Positions 35,722 through 44,959 of a stretch of 64,000 bases of DNA are shown one piece after another; within the stretch, counting starts at the first letter, position 1; each line of letters opens with the position of its first letter. This DNA comes from Microvirga flavescens. Lineage in GTDB: Bacteria; Pseudomonadota; Alphaproteobacteria; Rhizobiales; Beijerinckiaceae. A program made the translations under genes and the position numbers. The notes under the pieces are model-generated. The model was given only the letters and a program-made list of their open reading frames with translations, was not told the DNA's origin and ran no database searches. The DNA is taken from the NCBI RefSeq assembly GCF_003290125.1, contig NZ_QMKH01000003.1, positions 1 to 64,000 of the forward strand, given 5' to 3'.

Positions 35722-36369
35722 ATGGCCGGCCAGCAGCGAATTGCCCTCTTCATCGACGGCGCCAACCTCTACGCCACGACGAAGACGCTCGGTTTCGACA
35801 TCGATTACAAAAAGCTTCTCAAAGAATTTCAAACTCGCGGATCCCTGCTGCGCGCCTTCTATTACACGGCGCTCGTGGAAGATCAGGAATACTCCTCCAT
35901 CCGCCCGCTGATCGACTGGCTCGACTATAACGGCTATCGCGTCGTGACGAAGCCGACCAAGGAATTCGTCGACTCCGCCGGTCGCCGCAAGGTCAAGGGC
36001 AACATGGATATCGAGCTTGCCATCGATGCCCTGGAACTGGCGCCGTATATCGACCAGATGGTGCTTTTCTCCGGCGACGGCGACTTCCGCTCTCTCGTGG
36101 AAGCCATGCAGCGGCGCGGGGTTCGCGTCTCCGTGGTCTCCACCGTGACGACCCAGCCGCCGATGGTGGCGGACGAGCTTCGCCGTCAGGCCGATGAATT
36201 CCTCGATCTCGCTCAACTGGTCACGAAGATCGGCCGCGATCAGGGCGAGCGCCCACCGCGCCCGGCCGGTGAATTCGGAGAGCGCTCCCGCCCCCAGGGC
36301 CCTGTCGGCCCCGGCGGTCTCGAGCGTCGCTACGGCATCCGCCAGACGGAAGACGACAGCGAAGGCTGA
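35722..36369 (+). CDS. NYN domain (LabA/DUF88) protein
   Basis: Predicted 215-residue PIN-like nuclease-fold protein. The acidic cluster expected for metal binding is present: Asp12 and Asn15 in FIDGANLYAT, Asp96 in KGNMDIELAIDAL, and Asp119/Asp121 in FSGDGDF. NYN proteins are candidate RNA-processing nucleases. The C-terminal 40 residues are a disordered Arg/Pro/Gly tail that could bind RNA. It converges on smpB with a shared terminator hairpin between them. Gene order NYN-smpB-dapA is common in Rhizobiales. Confidence 0.9.
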   Translation: MAGQQRIALFIDGANLYATTKTLGFDIDYKKLLKEFQTRGSLLRAFYYTALVEDQEYSSIRPLIDWLDYNGYRVVTKPTKEFVDSAGRRKVKGNMDIELAIDALELAPYIDQMVLFSGDGDFRSLVEAMQRRGVRVSVVSTVTTQPPMVADELRRQADEFLDLAQLVTKIGRDQGERPPRPAGEFGERSRPQGPVGPGGLERRYGIRQTEDDSEG

Positions 36370-36374
36370 TCTTC

Positions 36375-36412
36375 AAAAAAATCGCGGGCGGCACCAAAGT
36401 GCGACCCGCGAT
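36375..36412 (-). terminator. Terminator hairpin between convergent NYN and smpB genes
   Basis: An 8-9 bp outer stem (ATCGCGGG/CCCGCGAT) and an inner stem (GCAC/GTGC) form one hairpin. Read on the minus strand it is followed by a run of T residues, so it terminates smpB; it may also work in the other direction. Confidence 0.8.
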
Positions 36413-36456
36413 TATTCTCTGTAAGCGATATTATCGAGCCTTCGTTGCAGCGGGGC

Positions 36457-36927
36457 TCAGCCCTTCTCGCGCATGAGCCGCCCGCGCTCGCGGTCCCAAT
36501 CCCGCTTCTTTTCGGTTTCGCGCTTGTCGTGAAGCTTCTTGCCGCGCCCGAGGCCGAGTTCGACCTTGGCCATGCCGCGCTCATTGAAATACATCTTGAG
36601 CGGAATGACCGTGAATCCTTCCCGCTGGGTCGCGCCGATCAGCTTGTCGATCTGGCGCTTGTGAAGCAGGAGGCGGCGCGGGCGCTTGGGCTCGTGATTG
36701 AAGCGGTTCGCCTGCAGATATTCCGGAATATAGGCGTTGAAGAGATAGAGCTCCTCGCCGGAAGGCCCCGCATAGGACTCGCCGATGGTCGCCTTGCCCT
36801 GGCGCAAGGATTTGACCTCCGTGCCGGTGAGCGCGATGCCGGCCTCGAAGGTTTCGACGATCTCGTAATTGAACCGCGCCTTTCGGTTATCGGCGACGAT
36901 CTTGATGGTTTTGGGGGCGCTCGACAT
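36457..36927 (-). CDS. smpB: SsrA-binding protein
   Basis: Predicted 156-residue partner of tmRNA in rescuing stalled ribosomes. The N-terminal [27 protein letters not shown] and C-terminal basic tail ([19 protein letters not shown]) are diagnostic. It starts 5 bases after the dapA stop, so the two are co-transcribed. No ssrA gene was recognised in the window. Confidence 0.96.
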   Translation of the reverse strand: MSSAPKTIKIVADNRKARFNYEIVETFEAGIALTGTEVKSLRQGKATIGESYAGPSGEELYLFNAYIPEYLQANRFNHEPKRPRRLLLHKRQIDKLIGATQREGFTVIPLKMYFNERGMAKVELGLGRGKKLHDKRETEKKRDWDRERGRLMREKG

Positions 36928-36932
36928 GATCT

Positions 36933-37817
36933 TCAGGTGTTGATGAGCCCGGCATGGACCATCGCCGCCCGCACCAGCTTCTTCGTGGCGTCGGAGACGG
37001 GGATCAGCGGCAGACGCACGGTGTCTTCCATGAGGCCGAGAACCGAGGCGGCGTATTTGACGGGCGAGGGATTGGTTTCGACGAACAGGGATTCATGGAG
37101 CGGCATCAGCCGGTCCTGAACCTTCAGGGCCGCCGCGTAATCACCCGACAGGCTCGCTGTCTGCATCTCGCTGCACAGCTTGGGGGCGACGTTCGCGGTG
37201 ACCGAAATGCAGCCGTGGCCGCCATGCGCATTGAAGCCAAGAGCCGTCGCATCCTCGCCCGAGAGCTGGATGAAATCGGGACCCATGGCCTGACGCTGCT
37301 GGCTGACCCGGGCGATGTTGGCGGTCGCGTCCTTCACGCCCACGATGTTCTTCAGCTCATAGAGCCGCGACATGGTCTGGACCGACATGTCGATCACCGA
37401 GCGCGCGGGGATGTTGTAGATGAGGATCGGAATACCGACCGCATCATTGATGGCCTTGAAGTGCTGGTAGAGCCCTTCCTGTCCGGGCTTGTTGTAGTAG
37501 GGCGTCACGACGAGGAGCGCATCGGCCCCGACCTGCTCGGCATGGCGGGCAAAGCCCAGCGCCTCGGTCGTGCTGTTCGAGCCCGCGCCGGCGATCACCG
37601 GCACGCGGCCCTTTACCTCATCGACGCAGATCTCGATGACCCGCTCGTGCTCCTTGTGGCTGAGCGTTGGGCTCTCGCCCGTGGTCCCGACCGGAACGAG
37701 GCCATCCGTGCCGTTCTCGATCTGCCAGTTGATGTGGGCACGCAGGGCCCCCTCGTCCACGCCGCCGTTTTTGAAGGGCGTCACGAGGGCTGTGATTGAG
37801 CCTTTTAATTGAACCAT
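36933..37817 (-). CDS. dapA: 4-hydroxy-tetrahydrodipicolinate synthase
   Basis: Predicted 294-residue aldolase-type enzyme that condenses pyruvate with aspartate semialdehyde for lysine and diaminopimelate. The Schiff-base Lys162 is in VGVKDATAN and Tyr134 in [22 protein letters not shown] is at 44-57. ATG 37817 is clear. It is divergent from the lytic transglycosylase gene, a usual neighbour. Confidence 0.95.
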   Translation of the reverse strand: MVQLKGSITALVTPFKNGGVDEGALRAHINWQIENGTDGLVPVGTTGESPTLSHKEHERVIEICVDEVKGRVPVIAGAGSNSTTEALGFARHAEQVGADALLVVTPYYNKPGQEGLYQHFKAINDAVGIPILIYNIPARSVIDMSVQTMSRLYELKNIVGVKDATANIARVSQQRQAMGPDFIQLSGEDATALGFNAHGGHGCISVTANVAPKLCSEMQTASLSGDYAAALKVQDRLMPLHESLFVETNPSPVKYAASVLGLMEDTVRLPLIPVSDATKKLVRAAMVHAGLINT

Positions 37818-38005
37818 GACGCCGTTCTCCGTGGATGATGCCTCAACTCTCTAGAGCCGAGAGAGTATGATGGGGACACATAAGGGGTGCGGCCCATTAG
37901 CGCAAACCGAGACCCGCGCGTTGTCCTAACGCGGCGGTTGGTGTTTCCTCAAGGATATTGTCTTTGCAAGATCTGCTTTTTCGGTCTTGGCGAAAAGGGG
38001 GGCCC

Positions 38006-40075
38006 ATGAGGACGAAGAGTCTTGCGATGCATCTTGTCGCCACTCTCGCCCTTGCCCCAAATCTGGCGACGGCCGGCGAAGTGCCCTTGCCGCATGATGC
38101 GCCTTTGCCGCCCCGATACCAGAGCGAGATCCGGTTCGGGTCCATCGACGATGAGGTTTATCTTCCGCAGGCGCTGAGCGATCTCGATTATCTCCCTCTC
38201 ATCCTCAACGCCTACCGCGCGGGCGACACCGCCGAGGCCGATGTTCTCAAATCCAAACTCCAGCAGCCCGGAGCCAGAGGGCTGGCCGAATGGTTCGCGA
38301 TCCGCAGCGGCGTCCCGATGGGGTTCGAGCGGATCGCCGCATTTCAGGACGAGTACAGGGACTGGCCGCGCTCGACCCTGATGCGCCGAAGGGCGGAAGA
38401 GACGCTTCTGGCGAGCCGGAAGGCTCCGGCACAGGTCATCGATTATTTCGTGGCAGAACCGCCCGTGACGGTGAACGGCCGGATCGCCCTCGCCTTCGCC
38501 CTGAAGGCGCGTGGTCTCGACCGGGATGCTGCCGAGCAAATTCGGCGGGTCTGGCGGGAGGAGACTTTCGGGGCAGAGACGGAAGAGAAGATCCTGGACA
38601 CCTTTGCGGGCAGCCTGTCCCAGGCGGACCATCGCTTCCGCATGGAGCGCTTTGCGCTCAAGGAGAGCTGGGGCGCGGCCCTGCGCGCCGCAGGCCGCGC
38701 GGGTAAGGACTCCCCCACCCTCGTGAAAGCGCGCCTTGCCTCGTTTCAGGGAAAGAAAGCCGCCGAGAAAGCCTTCGCCGCCGTTCCCGAGAACCTGCGC
38801 TCCGACCCCTCCTACCTCTTCTCCCGCATTCTGTTTCTGCGGCGGAGCGGCAATCTGTCGGAGGCGGCCCGCCTGTTGGCGCAGGCGCCGCGCGATCTGG
38901 AGTTGCTCGTCGATGGGGACGAATGGTGGGCCGAACGGCGGCGGATCACACGGGATCTGCTCGACAAAAACGATGCGAAAGCCGCCTATGACGTGGCGAG
39001 CCGCCATGCGGCGGAATCTCCCGCGCAGCAAATCGAGGCGGAGTTTCATGCGGGCTGGATTGCCCTGCGGTTTCTGAACGAGCCGCTCAAGGCGGCGGGG
39101 CATTTCACGAATGCCGCGCACAATGCCACGACCCCGATTTCGATTGCCCGTGCGACCTACTGGCTGGGCCGCGCCACCGAGGCCGCCGATCTGCCTCAGG
39201 AGGCCGCCCTCTCCTACCGGCGGGCAGCCGAGCGCTCGACGACCTATTATGGCCAGCTCGCCCTTGAAAAGCTGAAGCAGCCCGTGGCCCTCAAGAGCGC
39301 AGCTCCCCTTTCCGACGAAGCGCGAAAGGCTTTCGAGGCGGCACCTGCCATCGCGGCCATCAAGTTGCTTGAAAAGATGGGCGAGGCCGACCTCGCTCTC
39401 ACCCTCTATGGCGATTTCGCCCTGGCGCTGAACGATCCTGCGCAACTCGACGCGCTGGCCTCGGTTGCGAAAGCGCAGAACAATGCGCGCGCCGTGCTGG
39501 CGATTGGAAAATCCGCCGTTCAGCGCGGGCTGCCTCTCGACCTTCACGCGTACCCGCTTGCGGGTATTCCGGACTTCGAGAAAGTCGGCGATCCCATCGA
39601 GCCTGCCATGGTCTACGCCATTGCACGGCAGGAGAGCGCCTTTAACGCAAAAGCCGTTTCAAGCGCTGGCGCGCGTGGGCTGATGCAGTTGATGCCGGCG
39701 ACGGCGAAGAGCACGGCGCAGCGGTTCAGCCTGCCCTTCGATCTCGAGCGCCTCATGAACGATCCCGCCTACAACGCCACCCTCGGCGCGGCGCATCTCG
39801 GCGAGCTCATGGGTGACTGGAAGGGCTCGCACGTTCTGGCTTTTGCTTCCTACAACGCCGGGGGTGGGAACGTGAGAAAGTGGATTCAGACCTATGGCGA
39901 CCCACGCGAGCCTCAGGTCGATCTGGTGGACTGGGTCGAGCGCATTCCATTCTATGAAACCCGCAACTACGTGCAGCGGGTGATGGAAAACCTGACGGTC
40001 TATCGGCAAAGGCTGGAAAGCAGTTCCCTTGCGGACAAGACCGGGAGCGTGCAGCCTTCCGAACGGATTGAATAA
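38006..40075 (+). CDS. Soluble lytic murein transglycosylase (Slt70-like)
   Basis: Predicted 689-residue periplasmic enzyme that cleaves peptidoglycan to 1,6-anhydro products. A signal peptide (LVATLALAPNLATAGE) precedes a long alpha-helical superhelix rich in TPR-like repeats. The C-terminal SLT domain carries catalytic Glu543 in ARQESAFN, with SSAGARGLMQLMPATAK and ASYNAGGGNV. ATG 38006, preceded by GGGG, is chosen over a TTG 48 bases upstream that would extend the protein before the signal peptide. Confidence 0.93.
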   Translation: MRTKSLAMHLVATLALAPNLATAGEVPLPHDAPLPPRYQSEIRFGSIDDEVYLPQALSDLDYLPLILNAYRAGDTAEADVLKSKLQQPGARGLAEWFAIRSGVPMGFERIAAFQDEYRDWPRSTLMRRRAEETLLASRKAPAQVIDYFVAEPPVTVNGRIALAFALKARGLDRDAAEQIRRVWREETFGAETEEKILDTFAGSLSQADHRFRMERFALKESWGAALRAAGRAGKDSPTLVKARLASFQGKKAAEKAFAAVPENLRSDPSYLFSRILFLRRSGNLSEAARLLAQAPRDLELLVDGDEWWAERRRITRDLLDKNDAKAAYDVASRHAAESPAQQIEAEFHAGWIALRFLNEPLKAAGHFTNAAHNATTPISIARATYWLGRATEAADLPQEAALSYRRAAERSTTYYGQLALEKLKQPVALKSAAPLSDEARKAFEAAPAIAAIKLLEKMGEADLALTLYGDFALALNDPAQLDALASVAKAQNNARAVLAIGKSAVQRGLPLDLHAYPLAGIPDFEKVGDPIEPAMVYAIARQESAFNAKAVSSAGARGLMQLMPATAKSTAQRFSLPFDLERLMNDPAYNATLGAAHLGELMGDWKGSHVLAFASYNAGGGNVRKWIQTYGDPREPQVDLVDWVERIPFYETRNYVQRVMENLTVYRQRLESSSLADKTGSVQPSERIE

Positions 40076-40130
40076 TGGCCGTTCAATCTGCATGATCCCG
40101 CCGGACCACGCACGCGGAGCTCAAGACATC

Positions 40131-41021
40131 ATGGATGGCGGCTATCGGGATCTGTTCGTCTCGGCACAGGACGGCCTTCGGGTTTATGCGCGAGATTATG
40201 GACCCGTTGTCTCCTCCGCGACGCCGGTGGTGTGCCTGCCGGGCCTTGCCCGCAATTCCAGCGACTTTCATGAGCTTGCCTTATCCCTCTCGCAAGACGC
40301 AACGCCGCGCCGTGTGATCTGCGTCGACTATCGCGGGCGCGGACGCTCGGAATGGGATCAGGACTGGCGTAATTACGATGTGCGGATCGAGGTGAACGAC
40401 ATCCTCCAGATCCTCACGGTTGCGGGCATCGAAAACGCCGTCTTCGTCGGAACCTCGCGCGGCGGGCTCATCATCATGGCGCTTGGCGCGGTGCGCCCGA
40501 CGCTTTTGCGCGGCGCAGTTCTCAACGATGTCGGCCCGGTGATCGAGGCCAAGGGCCTGATCCGGATCAGGGGCTATATCGGCAAATTGCCGAAGCCCCG
40601 GAACTTCCGCGAGGCCGGCCAGATCCTCAAGCAGATGTCTGATACGCAGTTCCCGGCCAACACGGAAGAGCAATGGGAGCGGCTGGCGAAAGGCACCTGG
40701 CAGGAGAAGGACGGGGAACTGGTCCTGTCTTACGATCCCGCCCTCCTGAGAACGCTCGAGGCCCTCGACCTTGAAACGCCACTGCCGGACTTGTGGCCTT
40801 TCTTCGAAGGTCTCAAGAACATTCCCGTCATGGTTTTGCGGGGAGCGAACTCGGATCTTCTCTCCGCAACGACCCTGGAGGAGATGCAAAAGCGGCACCC
40901 GAGCCTCTCGGCCGTCACAGTGCCGGACCAGGGCCATGCGCCGGAGCTGGAAGGCGCCTTGATCGAAACCGTCGGAGAATTCGTCCGTGCTGCGGAGCAG
41001 GCCGTAACGTCGAAAGCTTGA
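40131..41021 (+). CDS. Alpha/beta hydrolase
   Basis: Predicted 296-residue cytosolic hydrolase. The nucleophile elbow is GTSRGG, with VVCLPGLARNSSDF forming the oxyanion region, YRGRGRSEW after strand 4, and a C-terminal histidine in PDQGHAPEL. ATG 40131 has GGAG about 11 bases upstream; ATG 40092 in the same frame would add 13 residues. It follows the transglycosylase gene on the same strand. Substrate is unknown. Confidence 0.87.
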   Translation: MDGGYRDLFVSAQDGLRVYARDYGPVVSSATPVVCLPGLARNSSDFHELALSLSQDATPRRVICVDYRGRGRSEWDQDWRNYDVRIEVNDILQILTVAGIENAVFVGTSRGGLIIMALGAVRPTLLRGAVLNDVGPVIEAKGLIRIRGYIGKLPKPRNFREAGQILKQMSDTQFPANTEEQWERLAKGTWQEKDGELVLSYDPALLRTLEALDLETPLPDLWPFFEGLKNIPVMVLRGANSDLLSATTLEEMQKRHPSLSAVTVPDQGHAPELEGALIETVGEFVRAAEQAVTSKA

Positions 41022-41025
41022 ACTC

Positions 41026-41069
41026 GCATGATCTGGATGGACTACCGAGTCCACTTGTTCTGATCATGC
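41026..41069. repeat. Palindromic intergenic repeat, copy 3 (44 bp)
   Basis: It begins GCATGATCTGGATG and ends CTTGTTCTGATCATGC. It differs from copy 1 by a few bases and a single-base deletion near the centre, and starts 4 bases after the hydrolase stop. Confidence 0.82.
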
Positions 41070-41351
41070 TTTAAGCGGCCGAGAGTCTGGGAGTCAGATC
41101 ATTCTCGCCGTGCCTTGAATTGCGCCGATTGGCGGCAAGGCCCCGCTCCCGACACACCGACCGACCTTTCAGAGAAAAATCGCTTCGCTCCCCACGAGCG
41201 CCATGCGTCGCAATACGCGCGAGGGGTCCGGCATGAAACAAGAAAGGGATGAGCGGACGCTAGCTCCACCTCCACTCTCTCTGCCACCCTGCCTCGGAAG
41301 AGGCACGGTCCCAGCCCGTGGGAGGGGGGCGACTGCTCCTCGATAGATCGC

Positions 41352-41386
41352 CAAAAAAGAAAACCCCGGTGTTTCCACCGGGGTTT
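41352..41386 (-). terminator. Intrinsic terminator after the porin gene
   Basis: Perfect 10-bp stem AACCCCGGTG/CACCGGGGTT with a GAAA loop on the minus strand, followed by TTTTCTTTTTT. Strong, as expected for an abundant transcript. Confidence 0.92.
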
Positions 41387-41407
41387 CCTGTCCAATCGGA
41401 GAGCCGA

Positions 41408-42664
41408 TTAGAAGTCGCGCTGAACGCGGAGGCGACCTTCCCAGGAGCTCTCGTTCGAGCCGACCGGGAGGAGAACGCGGCCGCGGGGATCGAGACGAGC
41501 GTAGAGAACTTCCACGCCGATATCGAAGCCGCTAACCGGCTGCCAGAACACGTTGGTACCAACGCGCCACTCGTTGAAGTCCGGGATACCGGCCTGGTTA
41601 GCAGCAGCCGAGTAGTTGAAGCTGGCGTACGAACCGAAGACGTTCTGACGGATCTGGGGGGTCCAGTAGTGACGCAGACCACCAGCAACCGACCAACCGG
41701 TCGAGAGGCTCGTGTTACCCGTCGCCGGGTTGAAGAAAGCGTCGATCGTCGGAGCGGTAAGCGTGCCAACGCCGAAGCTGTTGCTTGCACCACCGGTGAT
41801 GTAGCCAAGCGCGCCGTGAGCGTAGGTAGCCGCGATCCAGGCGGCGTCGCCCGGAGCGAGCATCGGCAGGTTCACGCCAACCTGACCCGTGACGGCGAAG
41901 CCGTACTCGGTGTCGGGGAAGTCGCTGAAGCCGTTCGCGGTGAACAGGTTGTCGCTGCGGATCTGGTGACCGGCAGCCGACAGCTGAGCCGTACCCCACG
42001 TGCCGGTGTACTTGATGTTACCGACGACGTCCGGAGCGCGCTGACCGGCGTACGAGAAAGCGGTAGCAACCGCGCCGTTACGACGCTCGAGACCGTCTTC
42101 GAGCGACAGGGTCGCCGAGAAGCCGTTGCCGAACGTGAAGGTGTAAGCCAAGAGGCCGACATCCGGAGCGTCCGAGAAGCGGAGCGTGCCCATGTGGCCG
42201 GTCGGCAGGTCGCCGTTGTCGAAGAACGACGTCACGCGACCAGCGGTGAGGCCACCGAACTGGATGAACGCTTCAGCAACGTTCGGGCTCTGGGTGATCG
42301 AGCCGGTGCCGGTGAGCGGCGTGCCCGAGTTACGGGTGATCTCGAAACGGACCACCGAACGGAGCAGACCATAAGCGGTCGACGTACGAGCGTCGAGCTG
42401 GATACGGCCGCGGGTGCGGAAGCCGTTCGAGTCGAAGCTACGGTCGAAGGGCTGACCATAGACGTAGTCAGCGCGGACGCGGCCGCTGACGCGCAGGCAG
42501 GTTTCCGTGCCCGGGATGTAGAAGAAGCCTGCACCGTAGGTCGAGCAGACGCGAACGTATTCCACCGGAGCCGCCTTCTTGGCGGGCAGATCGGCAGCGT
42601 TAGCCCCGGCAACAGCTGCAAGACCAGCAGCCGATCCGAGGAGAAGGCTCTTGACGAGCTTCAT
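41408..42664 (-). CDS. Outer-membrane porin (Rhizobiales porin family)
   Basis: Predicted 418-residue beta-barrel that forms a diffusion channel. The signal peptide MKLVKSLLLGSAAGLAAVAG ends at ANA before ADLPAKKAAP, a family hallmark. The segment VCSTYGAGFFYIPGTETCLRVSG holds the conserved cysteine pair. The C terminus is VQRDF, and the final phenylalanine is the BAM recognition residue. GGAGG lies 7 bases before ATG 42664. The strong ribosome site, codon use and terminator suggest high expression. Confidence 0.95.
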   Translation of the reverse strand: MKLVKSLLLGSAAGLAAVAGANAADLPAKKAAPVEYVRVCSTYGAGFFYIPGTETCLRVSGRVRADYVYGQPFDRSFDSNGFRTRGRIQLDARTSTAYGLLRSVVRFEITRNSGTPLTGTGSITQSPNVAEAFIQFGGLTAGRVTSFFDNGDLPTGHMGTLRFSDAPDVGLLAYTFTFGNGFSATLSLEDGLERRNGAVATAFSYAGQRAPDVVGNIKYTGTWGTAQLSAAGHQIRSDNLFTANGFSDFPDTEYGFAVTGQVGVNLPMLAPGDAAWIAATYAHGALGYITGGASNSFGVGTLTAPTIDAFFNPATGNTSLSTGWSVAGGLRHYWTPQIRQNVFGSYASFNYSAAANQAGIPDFNEWRVGTNVFWQPVSGFDIGVEVLYARLDPRGRVLLPVGSNESSWEGRLRVQRDF

Positions 42665-43156
42665 TGAGTGACCTCCAAAGTTTCGAGACCCTTGGGGGGC
42701 CGGGCTTTTGTGCCTCGATAGCTTCAACGAAGCTTAGAAGACGTCCCATTTCCCCTGGTTATCGATTGGCCCTCACCGGAAACCGGATCGGGAACAACCA
42801 GTAACGACCGGGGTGCCCCCGTCGCTGTTGCCACATTAGCCAGGACGAACGCCCAAGCAACCGAATGAAGGCGGAAAAGGGGCATCAACGGAGGCTTTTC
42901 AGGGGCATGTTGCACAAAGGCCACGTTCCTGAAGGCCCCTTTAACCAGACATTAAGAAAGTCAGGGTCGATTTTAATAAATCATTAAGAAACAAAGACTT
43001 CGAAGGTCTAGCGCAGGCCGGAAAAGCACCCTCTCCATGCCTGTTTGAGGCCCTTGGAGGGGCAATCTCCAACTTCGCCGGGACGTCGCCCTGAGGATAA
43101 CTCCCCACGGGGAACAACCGGGATCGGGTCTTTCCGACCCCGGATTCGCAGAATCG
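42665..43156. other. Long intergenic region upstream of the porin gene
   Basis: This 492-base gap sits between the hpd stop and the porin start, both on the minus strand. It includes an AT-rich stretch around 42945-42995 that probably carries the porin promoter, with GACTTCGAAGGTC, a short palindrome, beside it. Near 43130 there is a small GGGTC/GACCC hairpin after hpd without a T run. A short frame at 42724-42924 has no recognisable features. A long 5' leader or a small RNA is possible but unproven. Confidence 0.6.
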
Positions 43157-44272
43157 TCAGGCGTTTTCGGCTTTCAGGACGCCGCGCCGGATCTGGTCTT
43201 CCTCAATCGATTCGAACAGCGCCTTGAAATTCCCCTCACCGAATCCCTCGTCGCCCTTTCTCTGGATGAACTCGAAGAAGATCGGCCCGATGGCCGTCTT
43301 GCCGAAGCGCTGGAGCAGAACCTTGGTAAAGCCGCCCTCGACCACTCCCTCGCCATCGATGAGGATGCCGTCCGCCTGAAGACGGGCGAGCGGCTCGCCG
43401 TGGCTGGGAAGCCGCTTGTCGATACGCGCGTAATAGAGATCGTTCGGTGCCGGCATGAATTCGACGTCGGTCCGAATGAGTGTCTCGATCGATTCATAGA
43501 GATCGGTTGAACCCAGCGCGACATGCTGGATTCCCTCGCCGTTGTACTCCTGCAGGTATTCCTCGATCTGCCCGGTTTCACCCGCATCCTCGTTGATGGG
43601 GATGCGAATCTTGCCGTCGGGGCTCGTCATGGCGCGGGAGTGGAGGCCCGTGAGCTTTCCGGAAATGTCGAAGTAGCGGATCTGGCGGAAGTTGAAGAGG
43701 CGCTCATAGAACCCCGCCCATTCATTGAGCCTGCCGCGATGGACGTTATGGGTCAGGTGGTCGATGTAATAGAGCCCGACGCCCGGCGGCTTTGGATCGG
43801 GCTCGCCGAGCCACTCGAAATCGACATCGTAGATGGACCCCTTCGCTCCATAGCGATCCACCAAGTAAATCTGCAAGCCGCCGATGCCTTCAATGGCGGG
43901 AATGTCGAGCTCGCTCGGCCCGATTTGCGTCTGCGCGGGCCTGGCTCCGAGGGACAGGGCACGGTCGTAAGCGTATTTCGCATCGACGACGCGGAACGCC
44001 ATCGCGGGCGCTGAGGGGCCGTGCTTGGCGGCGAAACGCGCCGCAAACGAGCCCGGCTCGGCGTTCAGGATGAAATTGATGTCGCCCTGACGGTAGAGCG
44101 TCACATTCTTCGAGCGGTGCTTTGCCACCGCCGAAAAGCCCATTGTCCGGAACAGACGGTCCAGCTCCTCGGGCTTGGGGTGGCAGAACTCGACGAACTC
44201 GAACCCATCGGTTCCCATCGGGTTGTCGTCGGTAATGGCCGGGGGCGGCGCATCGTGTGGAAACGGTCCCAT
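43157..44272 (-). CDS. hpd: 4-hydroxyphenylpyruvate dioxygenase
   Basis: Predicted 371-residue Fe(II) dioxygenase that converts 4-hydroxyphenylpyruvate to homogentisate in tyrosine degradation. The iron ligands are readable: His172 in IDHLTHNV, His250 in GIQHVAL and Glu334 in FFEFIQRKG, which closes the C-terminal active domain. GGAGGAG lies just before ATG 44272. It is the third gene after marR and maiA on the same strand. Confidence 0.95.
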   Translation of the reverse strand: MGPFPHDAPPPAITDDNPMGTDGFEFVEFCHPKPEELDRLFRTMGFSAVAKHRSKNVTLYRQGDINFILNAEPGSFAARFAAKHGPSAPAMAFRVVDAKYAYDRALSLGARPAQTQIGPSELDIPAIEGIGGLQIYLVDRYGAKGSIYDVDFEWLGEPDPKPPGVGLYYIDHLTHNVHRGRLNEWAGFYERLFNFRQIRYFDISGKLTGLHSRAMTSPDGKIRIPINEDAGETGQIEEYLQEYNGEGIQHVALGSTDLYESIETLIRTDVEFMPAPNDLYYARIDKRLPSHGEPLARLQADGILIDGEGVVEGGFTKVLLQRFGKTAIGPIFFEFIQRKGDEGFGEGNFKALFESIEEDQIRRGVLKAENA

Positions 44273-44332
44273 CGTTCTCCTCCTGTTGTCTCTCAGCCGC
44301 TTCGGGCGGCGAGCGTCGGCAAAGGCGCATCG

Positions 44333-44959
44333 TCAGACAGCGTCGGGCTGCTGGTCCGGCGCTGCGGCCTGAAAGGCCGGATGGCCAGAGCAGGCGGCAT
44401 CCACGGCGACGATGTTCGGATAGGCATCGAGCGCCATGTCCATCCGGCGCGCGTTGAAAACCTGCGGCACGATGTAGATGTCGGCCAATGTCGGGTGAGC
44501 ACCGAAGGCATAGGAGCCGGGCCTAATGAGGCGCTCGATGGCGTCGAAACCCTGACGTATCCAATGGGCATACCAGGCATCGATCTGCGCCTGATCGTGG
44601 CCGAGCGTATGCTTCAGGTACTGCAGGACGCTCAGATTGTTGAGCGGATGAATATCGCAGCCGACAATGGCGGACACCGCCCGAATGCGCGCGCGCATCT
44701 CAGGGTCGGCTGGAAGAAACGGCGGCTCGGGATGAGTCTCCTCGAGATATTCGAGAATTGCCGGAGATTGGGTGAGAATAGTGTCGCCTATATCGAGGGC
44801 AGGCACCCGTCCCTGCGGGTTGATGCTTCTATATGGCGCTTCAAGCTGCTCGCCTTGCCGGAGATTGACCGGAACCGCCGAGTAGGAAAGGCCCTTCAGG
44901 TTGAGGGCGATCCGGACACGATAGGCGGCTGAGGACCGGAAATAGCTGTAGAGCTTCAC
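44333..44959 (-). CDS. maiA: Maleylacetoacetate isomerase
   Basis: Predicted 208-residue zeta-class glutathione transferase that isomerises maleylacetoacetate to fumarylacetoacetate. The signature YSYFRSSAAYRVRIALNLK contains the SSCxxR-like motif (here SSAAYR), followed by NPQGRVPAL and QSPAILEYLEE. The start is GTG, overlapping the marR stop by 4 bases (GTGA). The cysteine common in the SSC motif is alanine here, though the serines remain. Confidence 0.9.
   Translation of the reverse strand: MKLYSYFRSSAAYRVRIALNLKGLSYSAVPVNLRQGEQLEAPYRSINPQGRVPALDIGDTILTQSPAILEYLEETHPEPPFLPADPEMRARIRAVSAIVGCDIHPLNNLSVLQYLKHTLGHDQAQIDAWYAHWIRQGFDAIERLIRPGSYAFGAHPTLADIYIVPQVFNARRMDMALDAYPNIVAVDAACSGHPAFQAAAPDQQPDAV

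Larger units (their letters stand above)
41022..41407. other. Intergenic region between hydrolase and porin genes: repeat copy and porin terminator
   Basis: This 386-base gap lies between two convergent genes. It contains repeat copy 3 (41026-41069), a degenerate AGAGTCTG inverted repeat next to it, and the porin terminator at its right end. The middle, about 41100-41350, has no gene I can support; apparent short frames there have no recognisable features. Confidence 0.7.
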
